Shown here: positions 9,101-18,243 of the stretch, in pieces | Layout of the letters: each line of letters starts with the position of its first letter | How positions within the stretch are numbered: position 1 is the first letter of the stretch | From: a virus | IMG/VR virus record: IMGVR_UViG_3300043399_001092 | Span: 1 to 64,000 of that record | DNA length: 64,000 nucleotides | Strand: one strand, 5' to 3' | The notes under the pieces: generated by a model | What the model was told of the DNA's origin: nothing | Database searches by the model: none | The model's input: the letters and a program-made list of their open reading frames with translations, nothing else | Position numbers and translations under genes: made by a program

Positions 9101-10033
9101 TTCCTGTACACCCGGCTTAACCGCAGCACCTTGTTCACTGTATTCTTGAGCTTGTTGTTCTTGCTCTGGAGTCAAAAACAAATCCGCCAAGTATTTGTCC
9201 GTGGTAATCACTTTGCTTTGAGGAACTTTGGAAACCGCTTCATTTATCTGCGACTTCCATTCTGCAACATCATACTTAGCACCTCTCTCCTGTATTCTTT
9301 TGTTGAACTCCTTGTCCGTAAGATTGATGACCTTATCGAACAAGTCAAGGTTATTCCTCAACAGATTGGTGTTTGATGTAAACAAGGTCTTGCCTTCAGA
9401 CAAAGCTCTGTCTTTGGCTTTGTCAAACATAGACTGCATCATCTGGTTGTACTCTTTATTCCACTTTTGAGTACCGCCATCTTTTACCTGGTAAGGTGTT
9501 ACATTGTACTTGGCCGCAATTTCCTTTACAGCCTTGTTTATTTCCGTAGCATAGTCATCGTCCAAAGAAATAAACTTATCCTCACCACGAGTCTTCAAGA
9601 AGCTCTTACCGATAGTTGGATGCCCAAAGACAACCCTGTCATTTGGCGTAATCATCTTATCGAACCCCAAGGCTTGGTACACTTGGTTTGATACAGGTTG
9701 TGTACTACTTGGTGCAACACCAACATCCTTATTGTACACCAGTTTCTGGAACCCCGGCTCTGTCATAAACTCACTCTCCGGTAATCCACTTAGGTATGCA
9801 GCACCATAAAGTGCTTTTGCAATATCAACCGCAGAACGTCCGGCTATCTTGTTTTGAGATACCAGGTTATCAACGTACTCCTTATTGGCTGTATAAGAAG
9901 CCTTACGGTTGGTTATGTTTTTTTCGAGATCGCCGACAATTTTAGGGTAGAGCTCGGAAGCTCCACCCTGATTGTTTACTGCCGTATGCTCTCCTTTGTT
10001 GTTCTTGCCAAATTGAATACTGCAAAAAGACAT
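6146..10033 (-). CDS. Giant virion/cargo protein with nucleotidyltransferase-like domain
   Basis: 1295 residues from ATG 10033, chosen because it makes a TAATG junction with the preceding gene and begins MSFCSIQFGKNN; the frame stays open 16 codons further upstream. The middle contains a nucleotidyltransferase-like signature: LTGSVTLAEQG (Gly780-Ser781), then HDLDW with Asp800 and Asp802, and a later acidic strand EAKVVDIF. This is the GS...DxD...D pattern of the Pol-beta-like NTase fold, with a longer than usual GS to DxD gap of 18 residues. Around 610-700 a region resembles the zincin fold of the neighbouring vRNAP but lacks HExxH. Its location next to the vRNAP suggests injection with DNA or RNAP assembly. 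The catalytic role is unproven. Confidence 0.75.
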   Translation of the reverse strand: MSFCSIQFGKNNKGEHTAVNNQGGASELYPKIVGDLEKNITNRKASYTANKEYVDNLVSQNKIAGRSAVDIAKALYGAAYLSGLPESEFMTEPGFQKLVYNKDVGVAPSSTQPVSNQVYQALGFDKMITPNDRVVFGHPTIGKSFLKTRGEDKFISLDDDYATEINKAVKEIAAKYNVTPYQVKDGGTQKWNKEYNQMMQSMFDKAKDRALSEGKTLFTSNTNLLRNNLDLFDKVINLTDKEFNKRIQERGAKYDVAEWKSQINEAVSKVPQSKVITTDKYLADLFLTPEQEQQAQEYSEQGAAVKPGVQEAVVPFDKQAAYEKSGGFRIINTAKELNLSKDEIKTIYDNYVALMGRKREGKEITLDKFEGAVLGNLQVFKSKNTYIFGEWDSKNNVFKGRLMSSPSIRELYAELDVLFSNVSFMASVPADIGRMLEKKGLYKLDVDKPYDFRGEDMVKNLYFSNKELIEKIFKKSVDKVSYEDVAKYDTFFNYFSLLKRLKESYKKEESGKVFSLLKQIGIYDYNAYRLSKKLQNKDLSKSDVDGVVNEIIKNSSLNKVAINRQDIINNPAVYKELDTELNKSLAMYLSKFGIKTETLDDLQFKLGIDSFAHVDILNKVLYVNKNNQSDYPQQAGKVIAYMMQHNPLVTEITSSMKKYSMFKNLSQDELLDAVGDLISQELHKRTNTALPKSLLDSIAALIRQFFELLSSVRIDRINRNVGIIADGILLQNESLITSSTFKPGAVGKVIGKVSLNEALEKDKFANTIVEKMSPHFILTGSVTLAEQGTVYRPEENAVHDLDWISPLARNQSKKIFESLYPRNHYIREIISEEYTTDTWIVAPDGYTIENLVLEGSNNRIGGYDIVDKNGTVVSSYEPLSDSHTGNVEAKVVDIFSYNTYNEENFKSQRIKLASGIELNIADWRNTFKAKLTFGRLKDIWDYNRFIPYENVYREEERVEPTNVPLPPTTEAFVEQTKLDNNASNALLAKRMEPLLKQNPVELVQVDTAGMIAYNPETGKVEVPVVEQGQNDQAAKDILNQTLVGLFDKMGTKSLEAQSNTVQYSYLTGKLDRLRKQYGDKVEMKDHFKDLFSFIRGYMTDPEMTKWVNQRLDDKKTFVDNMAELVAAGVLDKRILKQNVYEYLSLADSRVIYTPPISSTTLNEMVSEIEEYGTVSAEDDVTTIKVKKDFDIVRGILDSYYAVYGDKISEFMKITENEKEFNVQLSYDLLEKYKQQLKDERATFVAANNEYQLTEVENKEGRMVDAIPSLKYLTDEEKRYAESLLNNGDFPLQCGI

Positions 10034-10455
10034 TACTTCAGGAATTTGAGTTTGTAGATCGTACTGGACATTAGTTCGCACACATCATCGATAATCTGTT
10101 GGAGCGCACCTTTGCTGAAATTCATCTTCATCATTTCTACTTCACCACACTTCTTTTGCAGGTAGCTCAAGAAGTCAATGTTGTTCTGCACCGTTATGGT
10201 AGTATCATACTCTACAATCTTACCATAGAAGCCCTGGTAGCTTTCTACGAACCGATCCAGTAGATCAGGAAGACCATCGTAGAGTTCATTCATTGCCTTG
10301 TGAGCGGCATAAGAACCGCTTTGGAGGTGTGAGATATGGGCCTGGGTAGTAACTTCAAACAGAAGGGAAGCCAGTTCACCACAGGGGCATCCTACCGAGG
10401 AGCCGGGGAGAGTGGGGAGTCCACCGTGGGACATAATGCGTCTTGCGTCAATCAT
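10033..10455 (-). CDS. Ferritin/Dps-like helical protein (DUF5856-like, tentative)
   Basis: 140 residues. The core SYAAHKAMNELYDGL...LLDRFVESYQG has the helical pattern of phage proteins of the DUF5856/Dps-like group, in which paired helices form a four-helix bundle. There is no transmembrane segment. A CPCGELASLLFE stretch near the N terminus is unusual. The gene is inserted between two giant virion genes and its stop overlaps the start of the 1295-residue gene (TAATG at 10031-10035), so it is co-translated with the cargo proteins. Possible roles are a packaged small protein or a chaperone for the large neighbours. The family assignment is from memory of similar sequences and is uncertain. 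Confidence 0.55.
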   Translation of the reverse strand: MIDARRIMSHGGLPTLPGSSVGCPCGELASLLFEVTTQAHISHLQSGSYAAHKAMNELYDGLPDLLDRFVESYQGFYGKIVEYDTTITVQNNIDFLSYLQKKCGEVEMMKMNFSKGALQQIIDDVCELMSSTIYKLKFLK

Positions 10456-10476
10456 GGTTGTATTGGTTTTGGTTGA

Positions 10477-13400
10477 TTAAGAATTACAATCTTCTAATGC
10501 GTTCTCTTTTCCTTTTTCTATGTTATTCGGCAAAGATACACTGGGTTGAGTAGTAGCAGCGGTGGGTTGAGAGGGTGCTGTGGGTTTAGACAAAACATCA
10601 TCCAACTGTTGTCTCCAATTTGAATCCTGCATATTAATAGTCGGAATACCCTTTCTTCTTGCCATTTCAACAGCTTGACCAGTTCCCCCTTCAGGTCTGA
10701 TGCCTTTACCTTCATTGGCCCAGAACAAAACAAAGTCAACAGGGGTATCCAACTTGGCACCAAATATCTGATTGGTGTTCCTTGCCATTAGCTTTAATCC
10801 ACCTTCAGTTAATGCACTTGGTTTAGGATGTATTTCTTTAGCAATAGCTATTTCTTTAGCTCCTGCTTTTTCAGGAGCAAACAAGTTTTTCTTATTTGTT
10901 CCTTTTGAAAATGCAGCATCGGCACCCTCTTCTTTATTTCCAAACGTTTTACCTGTATTAAGCGTATATCTATCCGATAACTCTTTGGCAACCTCCGTCA
11001 TTTGCTGAAGTATTTCCGGCGGAGTTTGTCTTGACCCAATACCAGCATACGTCATTGTAGGAGTAGCAGACTTACCAGGAAGTTTATTAAACTCTGTGGC
11101 ACCAGGCTTTACGATTGTTGTAATAGCACTTGGTTCTGCACTTGGCGTAGGTGCTATTTCAGTTTCCTTTTCAACAGTAAGTTTTGGTCTTGCTGCAGAA
11201 GGAATCTGTATAGAACCTCCCAAGTCAGTGTTGTAAAACTTATAACCAAAACCAGATGTGGTTTCAAAGTCTCTTCTTCTTCCGCTAAACTCTACCACAT
11301 CCATCTTTTTTGTTTTTTGGTTGTAGGACTTAAAGTACACAGGAAGACCTTTAGCTTTTTCTCTTGCCTCATGTACTTGTTCCTCCATATCATCTTGATC
11401 CTTGTAAAGATTCTCCAACAACCAAGGATTAGCAATGTAAAACTTCCTTTTGAAATCGGAAAACACTTTATCTTTTTCAGCAGTCGGCATTGACAAAAAC
11501 CCATTAATTGCTTTTTGAGCCAATGAGAATTTACTTTCTCCATCGGTTTCTTTTTCAAACATTTCTGGTTTGACGGGAAGAAACGAATCCAACGACAAGT
11601 AGCCTCCCGAGTATCCGGTAGCGTAAATGTTGTAAGCAACCAAGTCAAGGAAAAACTCTTTTGCTCCGGCGGCAACATCTTTCATCTCTTCAATGTACTC
11701 ATTCAGCATAAAAAGACTTTCCCCCATATCCGAACGACGGATAGCATTAATAGGTTTGTTGTCATAAACCGCCGCATTAAGAGTAGGTATAAGCCTTTTG
11801 ATAATTCTAAACCGTTCGTTGTCTTTGATACCTTTAATCTTCTCCAACAGTTGTGCCGCCGATCGTTTATCAATTTCTCCGGTCAAGATGTTTCTACCAC
11901 GCCGACCTTTAAAGAAATCAAGGTTTTGAACCAGGTAGTTAATAAAATCTTCGTGAACAACCTTGTTAAACTTCTTTCTTTTTTCCGCAGAAATATATCC
12001 TCCTACACTTTTGTCTATTGTCATAAATACAGGAATATCTAATTTTTCCAAGATGTAAAAAGGCTTGTACATATCATTGTACTGACGATAAATGTCAAAG
12101 AACGCACTCATTGGTCCATCGACACTTGACTTCCAAGTATCTTCAACCAATCCTGTATTAACAGAAGCCTTTGCAATTTTATCACTTCTTTCCAACCAGT
12201 CTTCCCGGCGCTTTGGTTTAAAAGTATCCAAGCTGACTGCCGACATAAAGGTTCTGTGTTTGGTTGTTTGAGACTTTAGGTCCATAAACAAATCCAACAT
12301 GTAAGCTTGGGCTTCCGGCTTAAACTCTCGAAGTATTTTCAAGAAGGTCTTTTGATCATCAATTCCTTGGGGAACATCCGGTCTTTTATACACGTTCTTT
12401 CCGTTTTCATTTTTTCCAAGAACCATGAGTTTACCCATAGCTTCCATATAAGCCGTGTCAAAACTATTGATTCTATACTTCTGACGCAGACTGTTCCTTA
12501 TCTTGTTTGTCAACCCTCGCTCCTTATACGGAACAGAATCATAAATGGTTTTGTACTTAAGGTAATCTCGGATAGCCGGTTGAGCAAAAAAGTAAATGAT
12601 GTCCATGTGAGGCACACCTCTTTGCAACAAGTATGTTGCCATGTTCAGTGTTTCACCAACAAGACCAAGTACTTTAGCATAAGGGTCTTTAACGGCGTCC
12701 ACTTGCGATGTAAGAAGCCCGGACAGCAGTTCTGATATAAACTCATTATCTTGATTTAGGATGGTGGAGAACGAAGAATTTTTATCCGCCGGAAGAAACG
12801 GAATTGTTCTAACCTGTACCACTGCACCATCTGCATCAAGAACCTCTAACCTAATAGTGTACCCGTACAACTGGTTCACGGTATTACCGGTAATAGTAAC
12901 AGCCACTTGACCCACACCGCCTTTGGAAGCAATGTTCTCCCTGGTTTTGATGACGTTGGTTACTGCGGTATAAGCATCAAAGATAGAGACCTTCTTGTCA
13001 GGATTTAAACTTTCGTAGTAAGCCTTTTCTTCCGTCGTTCTTGCAGACTTTGCGCCCTTTTCAGATATTTCTTTCAGTTTGCTTTTGGCTTCAATCCTCC
13101 AGTGCGTATCATCCGTCGGCTTCATCAAGTTCATAAAGTTCTCTTCCAGAGTCATGATCTCCAACTCTACTTCCAACAACTCATTTTCTTCTGCTTTTCT
13201 GAACAGACTTTTCTTTCCTTCCAACTCCATCAAGTTCAACTGAAGTTTTTCAAAGACCGCTTTTTTAGCAAGGTCTTGAGGACTTTCCCCAAGATCATTT
13301 ATTTCTTCCCGGTATCTTTCGATTACCTGTTTGGCTTTTTCAATACCGAGCAAATTGCTGTCTGAAAATTCCGAATCTTCCATAAGAGTTAGAAACCTAT

Positions 13401-16400
13401 CGGTGTAGTCAGACAGGTTCTTCTCAACAAGTTCTTTGGTCAAGTACAAAAACTTCATGTTCTTACCTCTTCCAGACAATATGCCGTGACCCAGGTACAT
13501 GTTTAGTTTATCAATGTCAAAGTCCGAACCTACCTTGGTAGCAATAATCGGCGGTACTACTACCATTGCCGTATTGGTAGGAACAAAGAACCTCTTAACC
13601 CGGAATACGTCGTTGGAGGACAACTGTTGATTGGGAATACGAAGACCTTTGATGAACAACATTTGTTCGTCAAACTTACTAAAGTTGCCGTCTGCAATAT
13701 CCTTGTTGACTCTCTTAACCAGTTCTATAATGTCACGGGTTCCATACAATTCCATAAAGTCGTTAAGCCATTTGGTCGGAAATGGCATACCTATATCGGC
13801 ATACTTTTTATCTCCTTCGTACATTTGATAATCCTCAGATACATAAATCCTACCTTCAGTTCCTCCTTTTTCATCAGTGACTTCCTTGTAGAGTGTAGGT
13901 GTTTTGCTATCAACTTCTTCAAAGAAGATAGAGCTTACCTGGGGCACGGAGTTACCATTACGCTTTTGTTTTGTAACTTCGTTACGCACCAAAGAGTACA
14001 GCACCGGTTCAATCTTGAACCTGTTTGGAAGCAACTCAATAGCCTTATGTTCTGCTTCCGCAAACAAGTCCATTACATCCAATACGTTATTTGCAGCACC
14101 TCTTTCGCTCAAAGATCTCTTGAGTTCACCAACAAGTTTTTTGATGTCACTGTACTCACCTTCTTTTAAGTATCCGACTTCTTTCTCAAGAAAGTTAATA
14201 GACTCTCGAATCCGGTTTGCAGTTATATCGGAATACTTAGAAACCAAGTCGTAAATACGAGATACCTGTCTTTTTTTAAAATGCGGCATATCATACCAAG
14301 ATTCTCTAAGCTCCGGTTTAATATCGATTGGTACTCCCGCATTGAACAAATTGGAAATGGTTAGCTTATACGACTGACTGGAGGATATGACTTTTCCTTT
14401 TTCCTTGTTGGCAATAGCAACCTGGTGTTTGAAGTACTTAGCTTCCATAAACTGGATGTGAGAATCCAGATCTTCTTTCACGTTGTCATTGGCCACTGCT
14501 TTACCTTTATTGACCGTGTAAGCCATCTTCATACCTTTAACCAACTTTCTTTCACCAAGCTTCTTACTGTCGTCAAGAGCTTTTTTGTTCTGAGTCTTGA
14601 TGCGTTGTCCTACTTTCCGCGCAGAACCAAAACCTAAAACACCTATGCCATTTTCAACCAGGTTGCGATGGATAGACTCCAACTTGGTTCCCATTATCTG
14701 AGAAGGCAGCATTGGATAAAAACTGGTTTTAGCTACTCCTTTTGCAGCATAACCGCTCTTTCCTTTATTTTTCCAGTATGGTCCGGCGTATTGACCTTTC
14801 ATGGTTTCGGCTAATCCCAAGAACTCGTTGAAGTAAACGTATGCGTCTTCTCCTTCGGGTACAGTGTAAGCAGAGTAGTCACCGTTGAATATGCGAACCT
14901 CCATTTCAAACAACCGTTGATGAGCTTCAGACCATTGACCCCATTGTATCTTGGTGCGCCTCCATTGAAACAGGTTGATGTAAGATTGACCGTCACCCCA
15001 GTTGGTTTTCTTATAAGCATTCTTAAGTTTAGCTGCATGAATTTCGGAAAGATTTTCAGCCTCTTGTTCACTGTATCCAAGGTTGAGCAACATGGTCTTC
15101 ATAGAACCTTTTGCTCTTTCTTTGTAGTTGTTCAGTTGACTTTCCGGTACATAGTAATCCTCTTCTGCAAATGCTTTAGTAGCAATCATGTCCGGGTTAC
15201 TGGCATTAGGAATACTGCTGTAAGACACTAATTCCCTTTTACCTTTGAAGTTCATATAGAACATACTTCCTTCTCTATTTTCGCTATTGATGATAAAATC
15301 ACTTATGGTTTTTCCGTGAGCAGATAGTTCGCCGGTGGATGACCAAACGTTGAATCGCTTAAAGCTATCAGCACCATTCTTGTAAATCTTGGGATCACCG
15401 GTAAATATAAAAGACTGTTCAATGTTTCCGGCCAACGTGTTAACCGAATACAATCGAGAAATTACTTTAATAGCTTCTTCATAAATTTGATCCTGTTGTG
15501 TTTTAGGATCAAACTTGTATTTTTCAATTACCTCTTTTTTTACATCGTTCCAAATAGCGTTACTAATACCGACCGGCATAGAAACACCTCCAACTTCTAC
15601 TTTTCTGTATATACCTGAACTCTTTATGTACTCATGCTCATTTTCAAAATGCTTCATTGCGCCCTTGTACAACTTATCGAGTTCTTGTTTGAACTCTTTT
15701 GAGTTTTTGTCTACTACACGTCCGTCCTTTACCAGGTTATCGTAGTTTACAAAAGCTCCAAAAAGACTATCCTCGTTTAAGGCTGTACTCAAATACTGAA
15801 TATCAGAAGGACGATAAGCTAAACTTTTTGCTTCTTCATAAAGATAATCTGCAAAAAACGACTTGAAAGAACTTTCAAATTCTTTAAGGCCAATGTCTTC
15901 TATCATAAGGTTTTTAGAAATCTTTCCGGCGGCTTTAGGTATTTCAAGTTGCACGGAGTAAAGAACACTTCTATCAGAGTGCTTTACCGCTTGGTAGTGA
16001 GTTACACTTGAATTTAGCAACTGGTTGATATAAGTAGAAAACAGGGTTGTTTCTTCAACCTCCGAAAGATCCTGTGCTACTGACTTGTCTTTTGTTTGAA
16101 TACCTTGGTTCACGTTCAAACGTATCTTTCCTCCAGTCTGTAACATTCTTTTAAGCCAAGAACTGTTTGTAAAACCCCAAGATTCTAAATGCGGAAGTTT
16201 AGCTTTTAGTAAATTGAACTTCTGCGACAAAGAAAGATTGGGAGTTTTGTTTATTTCTTCAACAGCGGAATTTAACTCATTGACCATTTGGGTCATGTAG
16301 TTGTTCAGAGCAATACCGTAAACCCGTTCTCCCCCGGCTGTTACCATGGAGCTTTCTGTAATAACCCCTGTAGACAATATCTGATCAGCAATAATTTTAG

Positions 16401-18243
16401 CCGCCTTGTCAATAGGGAAAGTATTAAAAGCTGCGTTTGAAAACATTTTCAACAAGTCAGCTTTTTTAGCAGGATCACCTCCTATTTCTTTTACAACAGC
16501 ATCGTTTATTATCTTAAGCTGATCACGAAATCTTGTTTTTTCCTCATCGTTTTGCAATAGGTCATAAAAGCTTCTAAGGCCAAAAGCATCTACGTACTTT
16601 TCACCAACCACCTCCTTTGCGGTAGTAAATCCTTTCATTATCTTGAAGAACTCTTCAACGCCGCCTTTTTCGTTAATCGAGTTTATCAATCGGGTTGACA
16701 TTTCAGCAGCCGACTTCTGCAACCTTGCATATTTAGAGGAATCAATAATTTTTACATATCCGCCTTCGTACTCTGTCACCAACATGTTGTACCTGGTATT
16801 GGTGTACTGTACAATAAACTGAATACGGTTGTACATGGCAGCATCTTTTAGGTTGCTACCATCTTTTCCTCCAAGTACTTGAATCAACTTTGAAATAGCC
16901 GGGCCATAGGTTTTGTTATTTGACAGTTCCTCCAGTTTATTAAACACCGCTTCATCTGTAGCCAGTGTACCGGCAAGATTCTCGTTCAAGAAGTTGGAAA
17001 GCTCTACCCAGTTAAAGCTCCGGGTCATTCCATATCTTGAAGTGTCGTTTGTGTTCTCAATAGCCGACAGGATAATCCTAACCGCTGTCTTTACACGGGA
17101 GTTGGGATCTATTTCAAAAGACGCTTTGTCAAAAGCAGCCCCTTCACTTTGTCCATCTGGTGTAGTTTCCTCTACTTCCTTGTTTTCATCCGCCGGTTTT
17201 GTCAAAGGTTGTCCATCTGTATCCAGAACATCATCTTCGTTTTCTTGCACTTGAACAAAGCTAAGTTGCTTACTCAACAGTTCAGCATGTTGCTTATACT
17301 TGGCAAGTATCTTGCTCTTTGACTTGTCCGGTTGCATCAAGTCATTTTTCAATGCCAAGTAAAACCAAGCCTTGTCCTTTTCAAAAGAAGTGAGTTCGTT
17401 ATACGACTTTCTTTTTTCAAGGTAATCAGTCAAACCAAGTTGCTTTTCAATCTCCTTCAGCGTTTTATTGACAACAACTCCTTCGTTCATTTCTTTCTTA
17501 CCTTCAAGAATATCTGACAAGTTACCACCTGTCATAATACCTTCAATGTAGTTACGATGCATCAGTTCAATAACCGGAGCAAAGTCATCATATAGTACAT
17601 CAATAGACTGACCTTTGAACTCCAGTTTGATACTCTTTGATTTTTGAAAAGCATTGGTGACTGGTCTTGAAACATACCCTCCCTTGTTCATCATGTCATA
17701 GATACGCTCAATCTCCGACGGCTTAGCTCCGGTGATATACTTGAGCATCTTGGCCAGTTGATCAAACAGTTTCTGGAGGAACGTCCTGGGCTTAGGTTCA
17801 CCCAGGACAAAGTTTGCAAACTCATCCGCAAAGTACTCCTCGATCAACACGTCTTCGTTATTACCGTACTCTGCTCGGTACGGTTCAATCAACTGTTTCC
17901 AGTTCTTGTTGGTCTTGAGTTCCCTTACAGCAGCCTCTCGTTCTTGTGCCGTTAAAGCCCCCTGCCATACCCTGTGGAAGGTTTCGTGGTACACGGTGGA
18001 GGTAGTAGCCAGGTCGGACAAAAGAATCGTTCCATCGGCATTTAATTGACCTATAGCCCTATCTTCTATTAGCCCTTTGACAAACCCTATCTGGGAATCC
18101 GTCATCCCGGTTATGCGCCGTAGTTCTTCTTTGGCAAACGATTGATCAACCACCTTAGCGGATGCTATCTTACCATCCTTGATGAGTTTGAGCATTTCTC
18201 CACGGGAGTATTCGTTGCCATTATAAACGTATCTACAAGACAT
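10477..18243 (-). CDS. Virion RNA polymerase with N-terminal zincin and C-terminal SLOG domain
   Basis: 2588 residues. The catalytic signature GSDFDIDKLN is at Asp1574-Asp1578. It corresponds to the DFDID metal-binding loop of the single-chain RNA polymerase of crAss-like phages (phi14:2 gp66 type), which is carried in the capsid and transcribes early genes after injection. Residues 86-90 are HETFH, a HExxH zinc site, with downstream glutamates in IEEYFADEF (about 134-141): a gluzincin-like peptidase at the N terminus. Residues about 2395-2555 (YAGIGSRQTP, EEGADAAFSKG, GGTGQAVEMARRKG) form a DprA/SLOG Rossmann-like nucleotide-binding domain. It makes TAATG overlaps with its neighbours. The polymerase call is strong; how the flanking domains work is unknown. 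Confidence 0.9.
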   Translation of the reverse strand: MSCRYVYNGNEYSRGEMLKLIKDGKIASAKVVDQSFAKEELRRITGMTDSQIGFVKGLIEDRAIGQLNADGTILLSDLATTSTVYHETFHRVWQGALTAQEREAAVRELKTNKNWKQLIEPYRAEYGNNEDVLIEEYFADEFANFVLGEPKPRTFLQKLFDQLAKMLKYITGAKPSEIERIYDMMNKGGYVSRPVTNAFQKSKSIKLEFKGQSIDVLYDDFAPVIELMHRNYIEGIMTGGNLSDILEGKKEMNEGVVVNKTLKEIEKQLGLTDYLEKRKSYNELTSFEKDKAWFYLALKNDLMQPDKSKSKILAKYKQHAELLSKQLSFVQVQENEDDVLDTDGQPLTKPADENKEVEETTPDGQSEGAAFDKASFEIDPNSRVKTAVRIILSAIENTNDTSRYGMTRSFNWVELSNFLNENLAGTLATDEAVFNKLEELSNNKTYGPAISKLIQVLGGKDGSNLKDAAMYNRIQFIVQYTNTRYNMLVTEYEGGYVKIIDSSKYARLQKSAAEMSTRLINSINEKGGVEEFFKIMKGFTTAKEVVGEKYVDAFGLRSFYDLLQNDEEKTRFRDQLKIINDAVVKEIGGDPAKKADLLKMFSNAAFNTFPIDKAAKIIADQILSTGVITESSMVTAGGERVYGIALNNYMTQMVNELNSAVEEINKTPNLSLSQKFNLLKAKLPHLESWGFTNSSWLKRMLQTGGKIRLNVNQGIQTKDKSVAQDLSEVEETTLFSTYINQLLNSSVTHYQAVKHSDRSVLYSVQLEIPKAAGKISKNLMIEDIGLKEFESSFKSFFADYLYEEAKSLAYRPSDIQYLSTALNEDSLFGAFVNYDNLVKDGRVVDKNSKEFKQELDKLYKGAMKHFENEHEYIKSSGIYRKVEVGGVSMPVGISNAIWNDVKKEVIEKYKFDPKTQQDQIYEEAIKVISRLYSVNTLAGNIEQSFIFTGDPKIYKNGADSFKRFNVWSSTGELSAHGKTISDFIINSENREGSMFYMNFKGKRELVSYSSIPNASNPDMIATKAFAEEDYYVPESQLNNYKERAKGSMKTMLLNLGYSEQEAENLSEIHAAKLKNAYKKTNWGDGQSYINLFQWRRTKIQWGQWSEAHQRLFEMEVRIFNGDYSAYTVPEGEDAYVYFNEFLGLAETMKGQYAGPYWKNKGKSGYAAKGVAKTSFYPMLPSQIMGTKLESIHRNLVENGIGVLGFGSARKVGQRIKTQNKKALDDSKKLGERKLVKGMKMAYTVNKGKAVANDNVKEDLDSHIQFMEAKYFKHQVAIANKEKGKVISSSQSYKLTISNLFNAGVPIDIKPELRESWYDMPHFKKRQVSRIYDLVSKYSDITANRIRESINFLEKEVGYLKEGEYSDIKKLVGELKRSLSERGAANNVLDVMDLFAEAEHKAIELLPNRFKIEPVLYSLVRNEVTKQKRNGNSVPQVSSIFFEEVDSKTPTLYKEVTDEKGGTEGRIYVSEDYQMYEGDKKYADIGMPFPTKWLNDFMELYGTRDIIELVKRVNKDIADGNFSKFDEQMLFIKGLRIPNQQLSSNDVFRVKRFFVPTNTAMVVVPPIIATKVGSDFDIDKLNMYLGHGILSGRGKNMKFLYLTKELVEKNLSDYTDRFLTLMEDSEFSDSNLLGIEKAKQVIERYREEINDLGESPQDLAKKAVFEKLQLNLMELEGKKSLFRKAEENELLEVELEIMTLEENFMNLMKPTDDTHWRIEAKSKLKEISEKGAKSARTTEEKAYYESLNPDKKVSIFDAYTAVTNVIKTRENIASKGGVGQVAVTITGNTVNQLYGYTIRLEVLDADGAVVQVRTIPFLPADKNSSFSTILNQDNEFISELLSGLLTSQVDAVKDPYAKVLGLVGETLNMATYLLQRGVPHMDIIYFFAQPAIRDYLKYKTIYDSVPYKERGLTNKIRNSLRQKYRINSFDTAYMEAMGKLMVLGKNENGKNVYKRPDVPQGIDDQKTFLKILREFKPEAQAYMLDLFMDLKSQTTKHRTFMSAVSLDTFKPKRREDWLERSDKIAKASVNTGLVEDTWKSSVDGPMSAFFDIYRQYNDMYKPFYILEKLDIPVFMTIDKSVGGYISAEKRKKFNKVVHEDFINYLVQNLDFFKGRRGRNILTGEIDKRSAAQLLEKIKGIKDNERFRIIKRLIPTLNAAVYDNKPINAIRRSDMGESLFMLNEYIEEMKDVAAGAKEFFLDLVAYNIYATGYSGGYLSLDSFLPVKPEMFEKETDGESKFSLAQKAINGFLSMPTAEKDKVFSDFKRKFYIANPWLLENLYKDQDDMEEQVHEAREKAKGLPVYFKSYNQKTKKMDVVEFSGRRRDFETTSGFGYKFYNTDLGGSIQIPSAARPKLTVEKETEIAPTPSAEPSAITTIVKPGATEFNKLPGKSATPTMTYAGIGSRQTPPEILQQMTEVAKELSDRYTLNTGKTFGNKEEGADAAFSKGTNKKNLFAPEKAGAKEIAIAKEIHPKPSALTEGGLKLMARNTNQIFGAKLDTPVDFVLFWANEGKGIRPEGGTGQAVEMARRKGIPTINMQDSNWRQQLDDVLSKPTAPSQPTAATTQPSVSLPNNIEKGKENALEDCNS

